The notes: generated from the sequence alone by a model not told the origin. Counted from the stretch's first letter, positions 44,535-53,206 are shown. The stretch: DNA of 64,000 nucleotides from an uncultured Actinomyces sp. (GCA_900545825.1 URAS01000004.1:62001-126000), one strand, 5' to 3'. Numbers and translations: made by a program.

Positions 44535-45512
44535 TCACCAAGGCAACGTGTGAGCTCCCCGAATAATCGGATGGCCCAGCCACTGGGTGATGAGCGTCGC
44601 CGCGATCGCCGTCTCGGCGGGCGGATTGATCGCCTGGTCGCGGCACGCCCGATCGAACTCGTCGCGGCTGAGAAACACCGCCCGGTCAAGCTCGTCGTCG
44701 GCCAACGTCAGCTGGATCGAGAGGGCGCGCGCCCGGAATCCCAGCATGAGGGACCGCGGGAAAGGCCACGCCTGGGACGCAACATAGGTGACGTCGGTGA
44801 CGGATAGGCCGGTTTCCTCGGCGACCTCGCGGGCGATCGCCCTCTCGGCGGCCTCGCCGGCCTCGATATATCCGGCAATGACCGACATCGAGCGGGGCCG
44901 CCACAGCGTGTTATGCGCCAGCAGCAGCCGGTCATCCGCGTCGGTAATCGCGACGATGATCGACGGGTCCTGGCGGGGGTATTCGATGGTGTCGCAGGAG
45001 CGGCAGTACTGTTCCCATCCGCCGGCCGAAGCAGCCACGGCCCCGCCGCAGCGCGTACAGAACCGGCTGGTCCGCCACCATCCAGAAAGCGCCAGCGCGT
45101 GCGACGCCAACGTCGAATCGGCGGGCGGGACGTGGCAGACCTGGCGGATCGACAGCCACGCGGGCCACTGCCCAATACCGGCGGGCTCGGTGTCGCCGGC
45201 GGCGTGGCCACAATCGGCCGCCTCGTCGGAGTCGAGGACGACACCGCAGCAGGGCGTGCCGTCGACGCGCCCCAGGTACCACAGGCCGCCGCGGGCAAAC
45301 CTCTGCTGTGGCGTCTCGGCCTGCCACAGCCGCGTTCGTGCCGCCGTATCGAGGCTGGCCAGGGTCAGATTCTCGGCCACGAGGACGGTGCGGCCCGGCC
45401 CCACGGCGACCAGCCGGGTCGCGACGTCTCGGGCCATGTCAGAGTCGAAGGTGCGGCGGGTGGCGGCGTCGAGGTCGACACCACCGCGGGCGAGGGAAGG
45501 AGGCACCGTCAT
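44535..45512 (-). CDS. nudC: NAD(+)/NADH diphosphatase (Nudix)
   Basis: A 325-residue enzyme that hydrolyses NADH (and NAD caps on RNA) to NMNH and AMP. The zinc ribbon is CTRCGG and CRSC near 141-165. The Nudix box begins GYIEAGEAAERAIAREVAEE near 211. The family specificity motif SQPWPFPxS reads SQAWPFPRS, with Ala for Pro. The ATG follows TAGCGT by six bases. It is adjacent to uvrD2, as in mycobacteria. Confidence 0.94.
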   Translation of the reverse strand: MTVPPSLARGGVDLDAATRRTFDSDMARDVATRLVAVGPGRTVLVAENLTLASLDTAARTRLWQAETPQQRFARGGLWYLGRVDGTPCCGVVLDSDEAADCGHAAGDTEPAGIGQWPAWLSIRQVCHVPPADSTLASHALALSGWWRTSRFCTRCGGAVAASAGGWEQYCRSCDTIEYPRQDPSIIVAITDADDRLLLAHNTLWRPRSMSVIAGYIEAGEAAERAIAREVAEETGLSVTDVTYVASQAWPFPRSLMLGFRARALSIQLTLADDELDRAVFLSRDEFDRACRDQAINPPAETAIAATLITQWLGHPIIRGAHTLPW

Positions 45513-45518
45513 GACTCC

Positions 45519-45524
45519 ACGCTA
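45519..45524 (-). promoter_or_regulatory. -10 box of nudC (leaderless type)
   Basis: TAGCGT on the minus strand ends six bases before the ATG at 45512; GGAG in the gap is too close to act as a usual ribosome site. Confidence 0.45.
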
Positions 45525-45571
45525 TCCCCCGGTGGGGGTGGGCCGCTCGGGATAAGGTCCCGGCGGGGGCT

Positions 45572-45577
45572 TAGGGT
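45572..45577 (+). promoter_or_regulatory. -10 box of rph (leaderless type)
   Basis: TAGGGT ends six bases before the ATG at 45584. The gap AGAGGC is a poor, too-close ribosome site. Confidence 0.45.
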
Positions 45578-45583
45578 AGAGGC

Positions 45584-46342
45584 ATGACGAGTAACGACTT
45601 CACTCCCCGACCCGACGGACGCGCGCTCGACCAGCTGCGCGACGTCACCTTTCAGCGCGGCTGGATCGAGCAAGCCGAAGGCTCGGTCCTCGTGTCCTTT
45701 GGCCGCACCCGCGTCCTCTGTGTGGCCTCGCTGACCGAGGGCGTCCCCCGGTGGCGCAAGGACTCCGGGCTGGGCTGGGTGACCGCCGAATACTCGATGC
45801 TGCCGCGCGCGACGAGCACCCGCAGCCCCCGCGAGTCGGTCAAGGGCAAGCGGTCGGGCCGCACCCACGAGATTTCGCGCCTGATCGGCCGGTCGCTCCG
45901 CGCGATCGTCGACTTCAGCGCGCTGGGCGAAAACACGATCGTCGTCGACTGCGACGTCCTCCAGGCCGACGGCGGCACCCGCACGGCCTCGATCACGGGC
46001 GCCTACGTCGCGCTGGCCGACGCCGTCGCCTGGGGCCAAAAGCACGGGCTGATCCGGGCCGACTCGGCGACGAAACCTGTCCTGTCCGACTCGATCTCCG
46101 CGATCTCCGTGGGCATCGTCGACGGGCGGGCCTGCCTCGACCTCCCCTACGTCGAGGACTCGGCCGCCGAGACCGACATGAACGTCGTTCAGACCGGATC
46201 GGGCGACTTTGTCGAGGTCCAGGGCACCGCCGAGGGTGCGCCGTTTAACCGCGACGAGCTCAACCAGCTGCTCGACCTCGCCTCGGCTGGGAACCGTCAG
46301 CTGCGCGAACTGCAGCTCAAAGCCCTCAAGGAGGAGCTGTGA
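45584..46342 (+). CDS. rph: Ribonuclease PH
   Basis: A 252-residue phosphorolytic 3' exoribonuclease that trims tRNA precursors. Diagnostic blocks are RPDGRALDQLRDV at the start, GSVLVSFGRTRVLC near 32, the signature GLGWVTAEYSMLPRAT near 65, RSLRAIVDFSALGENTIVVD, and DLPYVEDSAAETDMNVV near 185. The stop overlaps the GTG of rdgB (GTGA). The pair is inverted relative to its mycobacterial neighbours. Confidence 0.97.
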   Translation: MTSNDFTPRPDGRALDQLRDVTFQRGWIEQAEGSVLVSFGRTRVLCVASLTEGVPRWRKDSGLGWVTAEYSMLPRATSTRSPRESVKGKRSGRTHEISRLIGRSLRAIVDFSALGENTIVVDCDVLQADGGTRTASITGAYVALADAVAWGQKHGLIRADSATKPVLSDSISAISVGIVDGRACLDLPYVEDSAAETDMNVVQTGSGDFVEVQGTAEGAPFNRDELNQLLDLASAGNRQLRELQLKALKEEL

Positions 46343-46995
46343 CCCTCACCGTCCCCGAGGGGGCCAAACTGGTCCTCGCCACCCACAACGCCCACAAGCT
46401 CGACGAGTTGCGGGCGATCCTCGCGCCGGTCGTCACGGGTTGGGACGACCGCTGGGTTATCTCGGCCGCCGGCATCGACGCGCCCGAGCCCGTGGAGGAC
46501 GGCGTGACGTTCACGCAAAACGCCTTTATTAAGGCGCAGGCGCTGTGCGACGCCACCGGTCTGCCGGCGGTCGCCGACGACTCGGGCATCACCGTCGACG
46601 TGTTGGGCGGGGCGCCCGGCATTTTCTCGGCGCGCTGGTGCGGCCATCACGGCGACGATCAGGCGAACCTCGACCTCCTGCTTGCCCAGTTGGCGGACGT
46701 GCCCGACGAGCATCGGCAGGCGGCCTTCGTGTCGGCCGCCGCCCTCGTCACTCCCGGCGGGATCAGGAGGTCGGCGCTCGGCGAAGTCCGCGGGCACCTC
46801 ATTCGTGAGCGCCGGGGAACGGGTGGCTTCGGGTACGACCCGATCTTTATCCCCGACGGCTACGACGTAACGACAGCCGAGATGAGCGCGGAAGAAAAGA
46901 ACGCGATCTCGCACCGCGGGAAGTCGTTCCGCCAGCTGGCGCCGGTGATCGCCGCGGTGCTCGAGACCGGGCCTTTCGCCAGCGACCTGCCCTAA
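46339..46995 (+). CDS. rdgB: Non-canonical purine NTP pyrophosphatase (RdgB/HAM1)
   Basis: A 218-residue enzyme that clears dITP, ITP and XTP. It starts with GTG after GAGGAGC inside rph. Motifs are LATHNAHKLDEL at 12-23, FTQNAFIKAQAL near 58, VADDSGITVD near 76, GGFGYDPIFIP near 165, and SHRGKSFRQL near 195. Translationally coupled to rph. Confidence 0.96.
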   Translation: MTLTVPEGAKLVLATHNAHKLDELRAILAPVVTGWDDRWVISAAGIDAPEPVEDGVTFTQNAFIKAQALCDATGLPAVADDSGITVDVLGGAPGIFSARWCGHHGDDQANLDLLLAQLADVPDEHRQAAFVSAAALVTPGGIRRSALGEVRGHLIRERRGTGGFGYDPIFIPDGYDVTTAEMSAEEKNAISHRGKSFRQLAPVIAAVLETGPFASDLP

Positions 46996-46996
46996 C

Positions 46997-47033
46997 GTCT
47001 AGGCGGCCTGCCGGAAAGGCCGGCCGCCTAGAC
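46997..47033. terminator. Bidirectional terminator between rdgB and the MBL gene
   Basis: GTCTAGGCGGCC and its perfect complement. The TAG stop of the minus-strand MBL gene (47030-47028) lies inside the stem. Confidence 0.75.
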
Positions 47034-47801
47034 CTCGTAGACGGCGCCGGAGTCGGCCAGCTCGATCGGCCCGGCCCATTCGTCGAGGGCCTCGGCCAGC
47101 GGAACCTGCGCGTCGGTCCACGGCTGGATATGGGTGAGGAGCGTGCGGCCGGCGCCCGCCGACCGCGCCACCCGCGCCGCACGCTGACCGTCCAGGTGGA
47201 CACCGCGGGCCGTGTCGGCCTTGGTGAAGCCACATTCGCAGAGGAACAGGTCGGCGCCCGCCGCCGCCTGGACCACGCCGTCGCATTCGTCGGTGTCGCC
47301 CGAATAGGTGATGACCCGCGTGCCGCCCTGGCCCGGACCCTCCACCCGGAGGGCGTACGACTCGACCGTGTGGTGGACGGGGAACGCGCGGATCGTCATC
47401 GGCCCCACGGTGAATTCCGCGCCCTCACGCAGCACCTTGTGGCGGTATTCCCCGGAAAAGTCGTCGTCCATCCCGGCAAAACCGTCGAGGCCACGCATGC
47501 GCTCGACGGCACCGGCCGGCGCCAACAGGTCGAGAGCCGACAGCGCACCCCCGGGATGCCACCGCCGGAAAATCTGCATCGACATGAGGTCGCCGCAGTG
47601 GTCGATGTGCAGGTGCGACAGGGCGATCGCGTCGACCGCGTGGGGGTCGCACACCCGCCACAGGGCACCAAAGCCGCCCGGCCCCATGTCGAGAACCAGC
47701 GAATACGTGCGTCCGGCGTCCTCGGCCTGGACGAGGTAACACGACGCCGCCGAGCGCGGCCCCGACATCGACCCCGTCGATCCAACGATGACCAACCGCA
47801 T
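47028..47801 (-). CDS. MBL-fold metal-dependent hydrolase
   Basis: A 257-residue metallo-beta-lactamase-fold protein. The start at 47801 has AGGAG nine bases upstream, lying inside the end of murI. The metal motif is SHLHIDHCGD near 61-70 (HxHxDH), further ligands are in FPVHHTVES and YSGDTDECDG, and LLTHIQPW supplies a late histidine. Its mycobacterial counterpart between murI and rph (Rv1339) has been called a cyclic-nucleotide phosphodiesterase; the same role is plausible but unproven here. It ends in a hairpin shared with rdgB. Confidence 0.9.
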   Translation of the reverse strand: MRLVIVGSTGSMSGPRSAASCYLVQAEDAGRTYSLVLDMGPGGFGALWRVCDPHAVDAIALSHLHIDHCGDLMSMQIFRRWHPGGALSALDLLAPAGAVERMRGLDGFAGMDDDFSGEYRHKVLREGAEFTVGPMTIRAFPVHHTVESYALRVEGPGQGGTRVITYSGDTDECDGVVQAAAGADLFLCECGFTKADTARGVHLDGQRAARVARSAGAGRTLLTHIQPWTDAQVPLAEALDEWAGPIELADSGAVYEV

Positions 47802-47803
47802 AG

Positions 47804-48625
47804 TTACTGACTCCTCGCCTGATCGGGCTTGGACAAGCCCTCGACATCGGGCCCCATAATCTGGCGCGCCAGCGCCATAAACTGCTTGGAGGGGCCGGTG
47901 GGGATAAAGATGTGATGGGGTGCCGGCAGCTGCGGGTCGCGTATAAGGTCGCGTTCGACCAGTTCGACGTAGGTCCGCTTGGCCGTGGCCGCCGACGAGG
48001 CGACGAGGGACACCTTGTCGCCGCATACATAGGAGATGGCACCCGCCAGCAGCGGGTAGTGGGTGCAGCCCAGCACAAGAGTGTCGATGTCCTGGGCGAC
48101 CAGCGAGTCGAGGTAACCGTGGGCGACCTCGAGCAGCTCTGCCCCCGTGGTGATTCCCGCCTCGGCGAACCCGACGAAACGCGGGCAGGCCTGGGCAAAC
48201 ACCTGGATACCGGGGACGACCGAGAGGGTGTCCTGGTAGGCGCCCGACATGATGGTCGCCGCCGTGCCGATCACCCCGATCCGGCCATTCGTCGTCGTGC
48301 GTAGCGCCTGGTGGGCGGCGGGCAGAATCACTTCGACGACGGGAATCCCACGCTTGTCGGTGTAGCGTTCCCGCGCGTCATGCAACACCCCGGATGAGGC
48401 GGTGTTGCAGGCGATGACCAGCATTTTTACGCCCGAATCGACCAGATCATCCATGATCTCGAGGGCGTATTCGCGCACCGTAGCCAGAGGCTTGTCGCCA
48501 TACGGCGTGTGGGCCGTGTCGCCGACGTATCGGATTTCCTCGTGCGGCAGCACGTCGAGGATGGCACGAGCCACCGTCAATCCGCCGACGCCAGAGTCAA
48601 AAATGCCGATAGGTGCGTTATTCAC
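47804..48625 (-). CDS. murI: Glutamate racemase
   Basis: A 273-residue racemase supplying D-glutamate for peptidoglycan. The two catalytic cysteines are in VIACNTASSGVL near 73 and VLGCTHYPLLAG near 185, with GIFDSGVGGLTVAR at the N-terminus. The start is GTG at 48625, six bases after a TAGGCT box whose TAG is the stop of the upstream gene. It has its own probable promoter within the clpS-DUF2017-murI-MBL unit. Confidence 0.96.
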   Translation of the reverse strand: MNNAPIGIFDSGVGGLTVARAILDVLPHEEIRYVGDTAHTPYGDKPLATVREYALEIMDDLVDSGVKMLVIACNTASSGVLHDARERYTDKRGIPVVEVILPAAHQALRTTTNGRIGVIGTAATIMSGAYQDTLSVVPGIQVFAQACPRFVGFAEAGITTGAELLEVAHGYLDSLVAQDIDTLVLGCTHYPLLAGAISYVCGDKVSLVASSAATAKRTYVELVERDLIRDPQLPAPHHIFIPTGPSKQFMALARQIMGPDVEGLSKPDQARSQ

Positions 48626-48631
48626 TGTGTC

Positions 48632-48637
48632 AGCCTA
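48632..48637 (-). promoter_or_regulatory. -10 box of murI overlapping the DUF2017 stop codon
   Basis: TAGGCT on the minus strand ends six bases before the GTG at 48625. The TAG terminates the DUF2017 gene. No ribosome site is present. Confidence 0.5.
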
Positions 48638-49234
48638 TCGACTCCCCTCCCTCCCATCCATCGCGGACAACAGTGACTCTTGCCACGCACCAAGCATGGT
48701 GAAAACCGTCGCGACCAGCGGATCTAGCTCGGAATCGTCGATGATCTCGGCCGGGTCAGTGGCCGCCGCAACACGCAGGGCATAGTCGGTGACCGCGTCG
48801 ACGTCGGCGGGCGACTGTGCGTCGAGCGTCCCCGCCAGCGCCAGACGAATATCGGTGAGGGCGGACAGCCACGTCCACTCCTCGCCAGAGCGGATATAGA
48901 CGAGCCCCTGGGACTTCGCGGCCTCGCGCAGCTCGTCGATGAAGATCCGCAGGCGACGGGCCTTGTCGGCGCGCAGATCGTCCTCGCTGAGCGTCCGCAA
49001 CTCACCGGCCAGTTGGGGGTCGCTGGCCATCGGCCGCAAGAGGTTCGACAGGGATCGGTCGTGGGGCTCGGGCACCGGCACGTCGTCATCGGTGAGCGCG
49101 CCAAGAATGTGGGGGTCGATGATCGGCGGATCGAGGACGGCGGCGACCTCGGTGGCCGCGCGGGCGATCAGGTCGAGCTCGTGAGGTTCCAGGCGCGAGA
49201 CCCATCCGCCCGGCGTCGCGGAAAACGGCATCAT
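48635..49234 (-). CDS. DUF2017-family protein
   Basis: A 199-residue helical protein always found next to clpS in Actinobacteria. Its ATG overlaps the clpS stop (ATGA). It has EPHELDLIARAATEVAAVL near 16, a loop rich in Asp/Pro, and a C-terminal region with WTWLSALTDIRLALAGTL near 120. The genetic tie to clpS suggests a role in Clp-dependent proteolysis, but nothing in the sequence proves it. Confidence 0.85.
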   Translation of the reverse strand: MMPFSATPGGWVSRLEPHELDLIARAATEVAAVLDPPIIDPHILGALTDDDVPVPEPHDRSLSNLLRPMASDPQLAGELRTLSEDDLRADKARRLRIFIDELREAAKSQGLVYIRSGEEWTWLSALTDIRLALAGTLDAQSPADVDAVTDYALRVAAATDPAEIIDDSELDPLVATVFTMLGAWQESLLSAMDGREGSR

Positions 49235-49524
49235 GGCAGATCAGGTTCGAGAGTCGCTTTGAGCCCGTACTGGTGCATGGCGACGACGTCGGCCTCCATG
49301 TGTTCGCGTGTGCCCCGCGACACCGTGGCGGACCCGTGCTGGTGCACTTGCATCATGAGGTCGTGCGCCGTATCGGCCGAATAGCCGAAATGCTCGCGGA
49401 ATACGCGGGCGACATACGACATGAGGTTGATCGGATCGTCCCATACGACGGTGCGCCAACCCGCGTGCCCCTGTTGAGCACGGATTTCGGGCCGGGAGGC
49501 AGCCAAGGTTGTGGGACCGGTCAT
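49231..49524 (-). CDS. clpS: Clp protease adaptor ClpS
   Basis: A 97-residue adaptor that hands N-degron substrates to the Clp unfoldase. The core WRTVVWDDPINLMSYVARVF at 23-42 contains the conserved D-D/N-x-N substrate pocket, and MMQVHQHGSATV at 57-68 supplies its remaining residues. I chose the ATG at 49524, six bases after a TACGAT box; the frame is open to 49833 but has no signal there. It is divergent from pncB with 100 nt between. Confidence 0.93.
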   Translation of the reverse strand: MTGPTTLAASRPEIRAQQGHAGWRTVVWDDPINLMSYVARVFREHFGYSADTAHDLMMQVHQHGSATVSRGTREHMEADVVAMHQYGLKATLEPDLP

Positions 49525-49530
49525 AGGCCA

Positions 49531-49536
49531 ATCGTA
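49531..49536 (-). promoter_or_regulatory. -10 box of clpS (leaderless type)
   Basis: TACGAT on the minus strand ends six bases before the clpS ATG; there is no ribosome site. Confidence 0.55.
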
Positions 49537-49611
49537 GGCAGCTAGACCGGCCCCGCGGGCGGTTTCGGGGCCATCATTCGTCAGAGCGCCCCATGTGGCG
49601 AAATGACAGTC

Positions 49612-49617
49612 TAGGCT
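49612..49617 (+). promoter_or_regulatory. -10 box of pncB (leaderless type)
   Basis: TAGGCT ends seven bases before the ATG at 49625, with no ribosome site in the gap. Confidence 0.5.
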
Positions 49618-49624
49618 TGAGACT

Positions 49625-50989
49625 ATGACCTCTTCACCGACGACAGCTTTGCTGACGGATATGTACGAATTGACCATGGTGGACGCCGCTTTAGCATCGG
49701 GAGTGGCCAACCGCCAATCGGTATTCGAACTATTTGGGCGTCGTTTACCTCCAGCCCGCCGCTTCGGCGTTGTCGCCGGCTGCGCCCGAATCCTCGAGGC
49801 GCTCGAGCGCTTCACCTTCGACAGTGACGACATCGATTACCTGCACCGACAGAAAATCGTGTCGGACGATGCCCTCGATTATTTGCGGACCTATCAGTTC
49901 ACCGGCGACATTATGGGTTACCGCGAGGGCGAATGCTATTTCGAGAATTCGCCACTTCTTACCGTGCGCGGAACGTTCGCCGAGGCCGTCGTCTTGGAGA
50001 CGCTGGCGCTGTCGATTCTCAACTATGACTGCGCGGTCGCGTCGGCCGCGTCGCGCGTGACGATCGCGTCGCACGGACGCCCCTGCATGGACATGGGTGC
50101 GCGCCGCACGCACGAACGCTCGGCCGTTTCCGCGGCTCGCGCGGCCTTTATCGGAGGTTTTGCGGGCACGTCCAACCTCGAGGCCGGCAAGCGGTACGGC
50201 ATCCCGACGATCGGCACGTCCGCGCACTCGTTCACCCTGATCCACGACGACGAAGAGGCGGCGTTCCGTTCGCAGGTCGCCAAGATGGGGCCGGGTACGA
50301 CCCTCTTGGTCGACACGTACAACGTCGAACGCGGCGTCGAGCGTGCCGTCGCGATTGCCCGCGAGGCCGGCGGCGAGCTGGGGGCGGTCCGCTTGGATTC
50401 GGGCGACCTCGTCGCCCAGGCGTTTAAGGTCCGCGAACAGCTGGATTCGCTGGGCGCCAAGACGACGAAGATCACGGTGACGAACGACCTCGACGAGTAC
50501 GCGATCGCGTCGCTGGGTGCCGCGCCCGTCGATTCGTACGGCGTCGGCACCAAGCTGGTGACCGGCTCGGGGATTCCCACGGCCGCCCTCGTCTACAAGC
50601 TCGTCCAGTACGACGACGAGGACGGTGTGCGCCACGACGTCGCCAAGAAGTCAGCGTCGAAGCAGACGGTCGGCGGGCTGAAGTACGCTGGCCGTGCGAT
50701 CGGCGAAGACGGTTACGCCACCGAGGAACTGATCGTCGTGGCCGACGACGCCGACCAGGCCGCGCAGGTCTTCGAGGCCGAGGGCGCCAGGCCGCTGCAG
50801 GTCATCTACGTCAAGGACGGCCAGATCGACCGGTCGTTCATGGGGCCGCAGGCGCTGCTGGACGCCCAGGCACACCACGTGCGTTCGCGCAACGAGCTGC
50901 CCTATTCGGGATGGCGCTTGTCGGCGGGCGAGCCGGCGATCCCCACGCGCTACATCGATGCGGCGAACCGGCCCGACAAGACCGAATAG
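49625..50989 (+). CDS. pncB: Nicotinate phosphoribosyltransferase
   Basis: A 454-residue enzyme joining nicotinate to PRPP in NAD salvage. Motifs are LLTDMYELTMVDAAL at 10-24, MDMGARRTHERSA near 156, GTSNLEAGKRYGIPTIGTSA near 180-199, LVDTYNV near 230, and VRLDSGDL near 256. Length and order are normal for the actinobacterial type. It is divergent from clpS, as in mycobacteria, and closed by a hairpin. Confidence 0.96.
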   Translation: MTSSPTTALLTDMYELTMVDAALASGVANRQSVFELFGRRLPPARRFGVVAGCARILEALERFTFDSDDIDYLHRQKIVSDDALDYLRTYQFTGDIMGYREGECYFENSPLLTVRGTFAEAVVLETLALSILNYDCAVASAASRVTIASHGRPCMDMGARRTHERSAVSAARAAFIGGFAGTSNLEAGKRYGIPTIGTSAHSFTLIHDDEEAAFRSQVAKMGPGTTLLVDTYNVERGVERAVAIAREAGGELGAVRLDSGDLVAQAFKVREQLDSLGAKTTKITVTNDLDEYAIASLGAAPVDSYGVGTKLVTGSGIPTAALVYKLVQYDDEDGVRHDVAKKSASKQTVGGLKYAGRAIGEDGYATEELIVVADDADQAAQVFEAEGARPLQVIYVKDGQIDRSFMGPQALLDAQAHHVRSRNELPYSGWRLSAGEPAIPTRYIDAANRPDKTE

Positions 50990-51010
50990 CCGCAACAAGG
51001 ACGGCTTCAC

Positions 51011-51038
51011 GGGCGCGTCGCCTCATGGCGGCGCGCCC
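51011..51038. terminator. Bidirectional hairpin between pncB and the DEAH helicase
   Basis: GGGCGCGTCGCC and GGCGGCGCGCCC around TCAT, with one wobble pair, between converging genes. Confidence 0.75.
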
Positions 51039-51046
51039 GCGCGCAT

Positions 51047-52882
51047 TTACCCGGTTTTTCCGACGAACCAGGCGCGGAGCATGGTAACGCGCTTGGCGAT
51101 GTCTTCCGTCGTCGCCTGGGCGACCTGGGGGCCGCCGCAGCGGCGGCGCAGCTCGGCGTGGATCGCCGCGTGCGGCTGGGAGGTGCGCCGCGAATACTGC
51201 GCGACCAGCCGGTTGAGTTCCTTGCGTTTGGCGGCGCGCTGGCGATAGTCGGCGACCTGGGAGTTGTCGTCGCGCTGGCCTTGGGCCTTTTGCGCGGCGC
51301 GCTGGGCTTTGAACTGTTTGACCTGGCGGTCGTGCAGCAGGGTCGCCACCTGATCCGGATCCAGCAGACCGGGGATGCCCAAGTATTCCTGCTCCTCCAG
51401 CGACCCCACCTGGGCCGCCGTCCCGAACTCGGCGCCGTCGAAGAGGACTCCCGAGAATTCGGCGCTGGCGCCGAGGGCCTGGAATTCCCCCAGCAGGGTG
51501 GACGACGCCTGCTCGGTAGCGTTGGCCTGCGCCATCATCCGCTCCTCGATGGTCGGCGCATCCGGGTTGACGACCCGGTCGAGGGCGTGGTCGCGCTGGA
51601 CCTCCATTTCGGAAGCCATCCCCAGTAGCGGCCTGACCGACGGGAGGAACAGGCTGGCGACCTCTCCCCTCTTGCGGGCACGCACGAAACGGCCGACGGC
51701 CTGGGCGAAGTACAGCGGCGTCGAGGTCGACGTCGCGTACACGCCGACGCACAGGCGCGGCACGTCGACGCCCTCGGAGACCATGCGCACGGCGACCATC
51801 CATTTTTCGTCAGAGTCGCGGAAGTCCTCGATGCGTTCCGACGCACCCGAATCGTCGGAGAGGACGACGACGGGCTCGCGGCCGGTGATCGCGGCCAGAT
51901 GGGCGGCGTAGGCGCGGGCGGCCTTTTGGTTCGACGCGATGACGAGGCCACCGGCGTCGGGGATCTGGCGTCGCACCTGGTCAAGGCGTTGATCGGCGGC
52001 GGCGAGGACCTCGGGGATCCACTGGCCCGACGGATCGAGCGCCGTCCTCCACGCCTGTTTTTCCATCGCTTTCGTCGTCGGCTCGCCCAGTCGGGCCGCC
52101 ATCTGTTCGCCCTGGCTGGTCTGCCACTGCATGTCGCCGGAATACGAGTGGAAAATGATCGGGCGGACGACGCCGTCTTTGAGGGCCTCGCCGTATCCGT
52201 ACGTGTAGTCCGCCCGGGAGCGGCGAATACCGTTTTCCTCCTCGATGTAGCGGACGTAGGGAATCGGCGTCGTGTCGGAGCGGAAGGGCGTGCCCGTCAG
52301 GCACAGTCGGCGGGCGGCTGCGGTGAATGCGTCGCGGACGCCGTCGCCCCACGAGAGGGCGTCGCCGGCATGGTGGATCTCGTCGAAGATGACGAGCGTG
52401 GGGAACGACCGGGTGCGCTGAGCGTGCAGGCCAGGATTCTTTGCGACCTGCGCATACGTGACGGCGACGCCGTCGAAGTGCGAGCCCGCCTGGCCCTGGG
52501 AGTTCGTGAACGACGGATCGATGTGGATGCCCACGCGCGCCGCGGCACCGGCCCACTGATTTTTCAGGTGCTCGGTCGGGCAGACGATCGTCACCTTCGA
52601 AATGGCGTGGGCGCCAAACAACTCGACGGCGATACGCAGGGCGAACGTCGTCTTGCCTGCGCCGGGTGTGGCAACCGCGAGGAAGTCCCGCGGCTGGGCC
52701 CGCAGATACTGGTCGAGGGCGGCTTGTTGCCACTGACGCAGTCGGCCCGCTGTCCCCCACGCTGCACGGTGCGGATACGCCGGCGACATGTTTTCGGCGG
52801 CGAAAATCGATGCTTGGTGCGGTGTCTGATGGGACGAGGCCGATGCGGGGTGGCGAGCGGAAGAGTTGCTCGCGGGCGTCAC
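51047..52882 (-). CDS. DEAD/DEAH-box helicase, type III restriction/XPB-like
   Basis: A 611-residue SF2 helicase. It starts at the GTG at 52882, coupled to DUF3039 by a GTGA overlap, with GGAGG nine bases upstream; the frame stays open to 53014 in shadow. The Q-like motif is RQWQQAAL near 49, Walker A is TPGAGKTTFAL near 74, Walker B is FDEIHHAGD near 149, motif III is LTGTPFRSD near 176, and motif VI is QAVGRFVRAR near 367. The C-terminal 150 residues are basic and helical. It stands alone without methylase or nuclease genes, so restriction is unlikely; this gene pair is common in Actinobacteria and uncharacterised. Confidence 0.9.
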   Translation of the reverse strand: MTPASNSSARHPASASSHQTPHQASIFAAENMSPAYPHRAAWGTAGRLRQWQQAALDQYLRAQPRDFLAVATPGAGKTTFALRIAVELFGAHAISKVTIVCPTEHLKNQWAGAAARVGIHIDPSFTNSQGQAGSHFDGVAVTYAQVAKNPGLHAQRTRSFPTLVIFDEIHHAGDALSWGDGVRDAFTAAARRLCLTGTPFRSDTTPIPYVRYIEEENGIRRSRADYTYGYGEALKDGVVRPIIFHSYSGDMQWQTSQGEQMAARLGEPTTKAMEKQAWRTALDPSGQWIPEVLAAADQRLDQVRRQIPDAGGLVIASNQKAARAYAAHLAAITGREPVVVLSDDSGASERIEDFRDSDEKWMVAVRMVSEGVDVPRLCVGVYATSTSTPLYFAQAVGRFVRARKRGEVASLFLPSVRPLLGMASEMEVQRDHALDRVVNPDAPTIEERMMAQANATEQASSTLLGEFQALGASAEFSGVLFDGAEFGTAAQVGSLEEQEYLGIPGLLDPDQVATLLHDRQVKQFKAQRAAQKAQGQRDDNSQVADYRQRAAKRKELNRLVAQYSRRTSQPHAAIHAELRRRCGGPQVAQATTEDIAKRVTMLRAWFVGKTG

Positions 52883-53199
52883 GAAGAGGCGCCTCCACCG
52901 TCGACGAACGGCCAGCCAGGCCCGTGGGAGCGCATCTCTTTGTAGATGGCCTGGCATTTCGGGCACACCGGGTAGCCCTTGGGGTCGCGCATGGGGACCC
53001 ACACTTTGCCGCACAGGGCGACGACCGCCTGGCCGGTGCCGGACCGCTTGAGCCGGTCCTGTTTGACGTAGTGGGCGTAGCGTTCGTTGTCGCCGTCAGA
53101 CTTTTCCGGTCGTATCTCGGTCCGTTCAAGAACTGACGTTCCGCCCGACGGAGCCGGGTCGCCCTCCTGGCGGGCGTAGGGGTAAGAGTGAACGCTCAT
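52879..53199 (-). CDS. DUF3039 zinc-ribbon-like protein
   Basis: A 106-residue protein. It has ERYAHYVKQDRL near 39, then VVALCGKVWVP with the first cysteine and YPVCPKCQAIYKEM with a CxxC pair, suggesting a metal site. The ATG follows TACACT by seven bases. Stop and next start overlap (GTGA), so it is made together with the DEAH helicase. Function unknown. Confidence 0.88.
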   Translation of the reverse strand: MSVHSYPYARQEGDPAPSGGTSVLERTEIRPEKSDGDNERYAHYVKQDRLKRSGTGQAVVALCGKVWVPMRDPKGYPVCPKCQAIYKEMRSHGPGWPFVDGGGASS

Positions 53200-53206
53200 G
53201 CGTCCC

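Noticed and set aside
51047..53199. Type III or type I restriction system
   Set aside because: The helicase has type III-like motifs, but no methyltransferase, specificity subunit or nuclease domain is adjacent.
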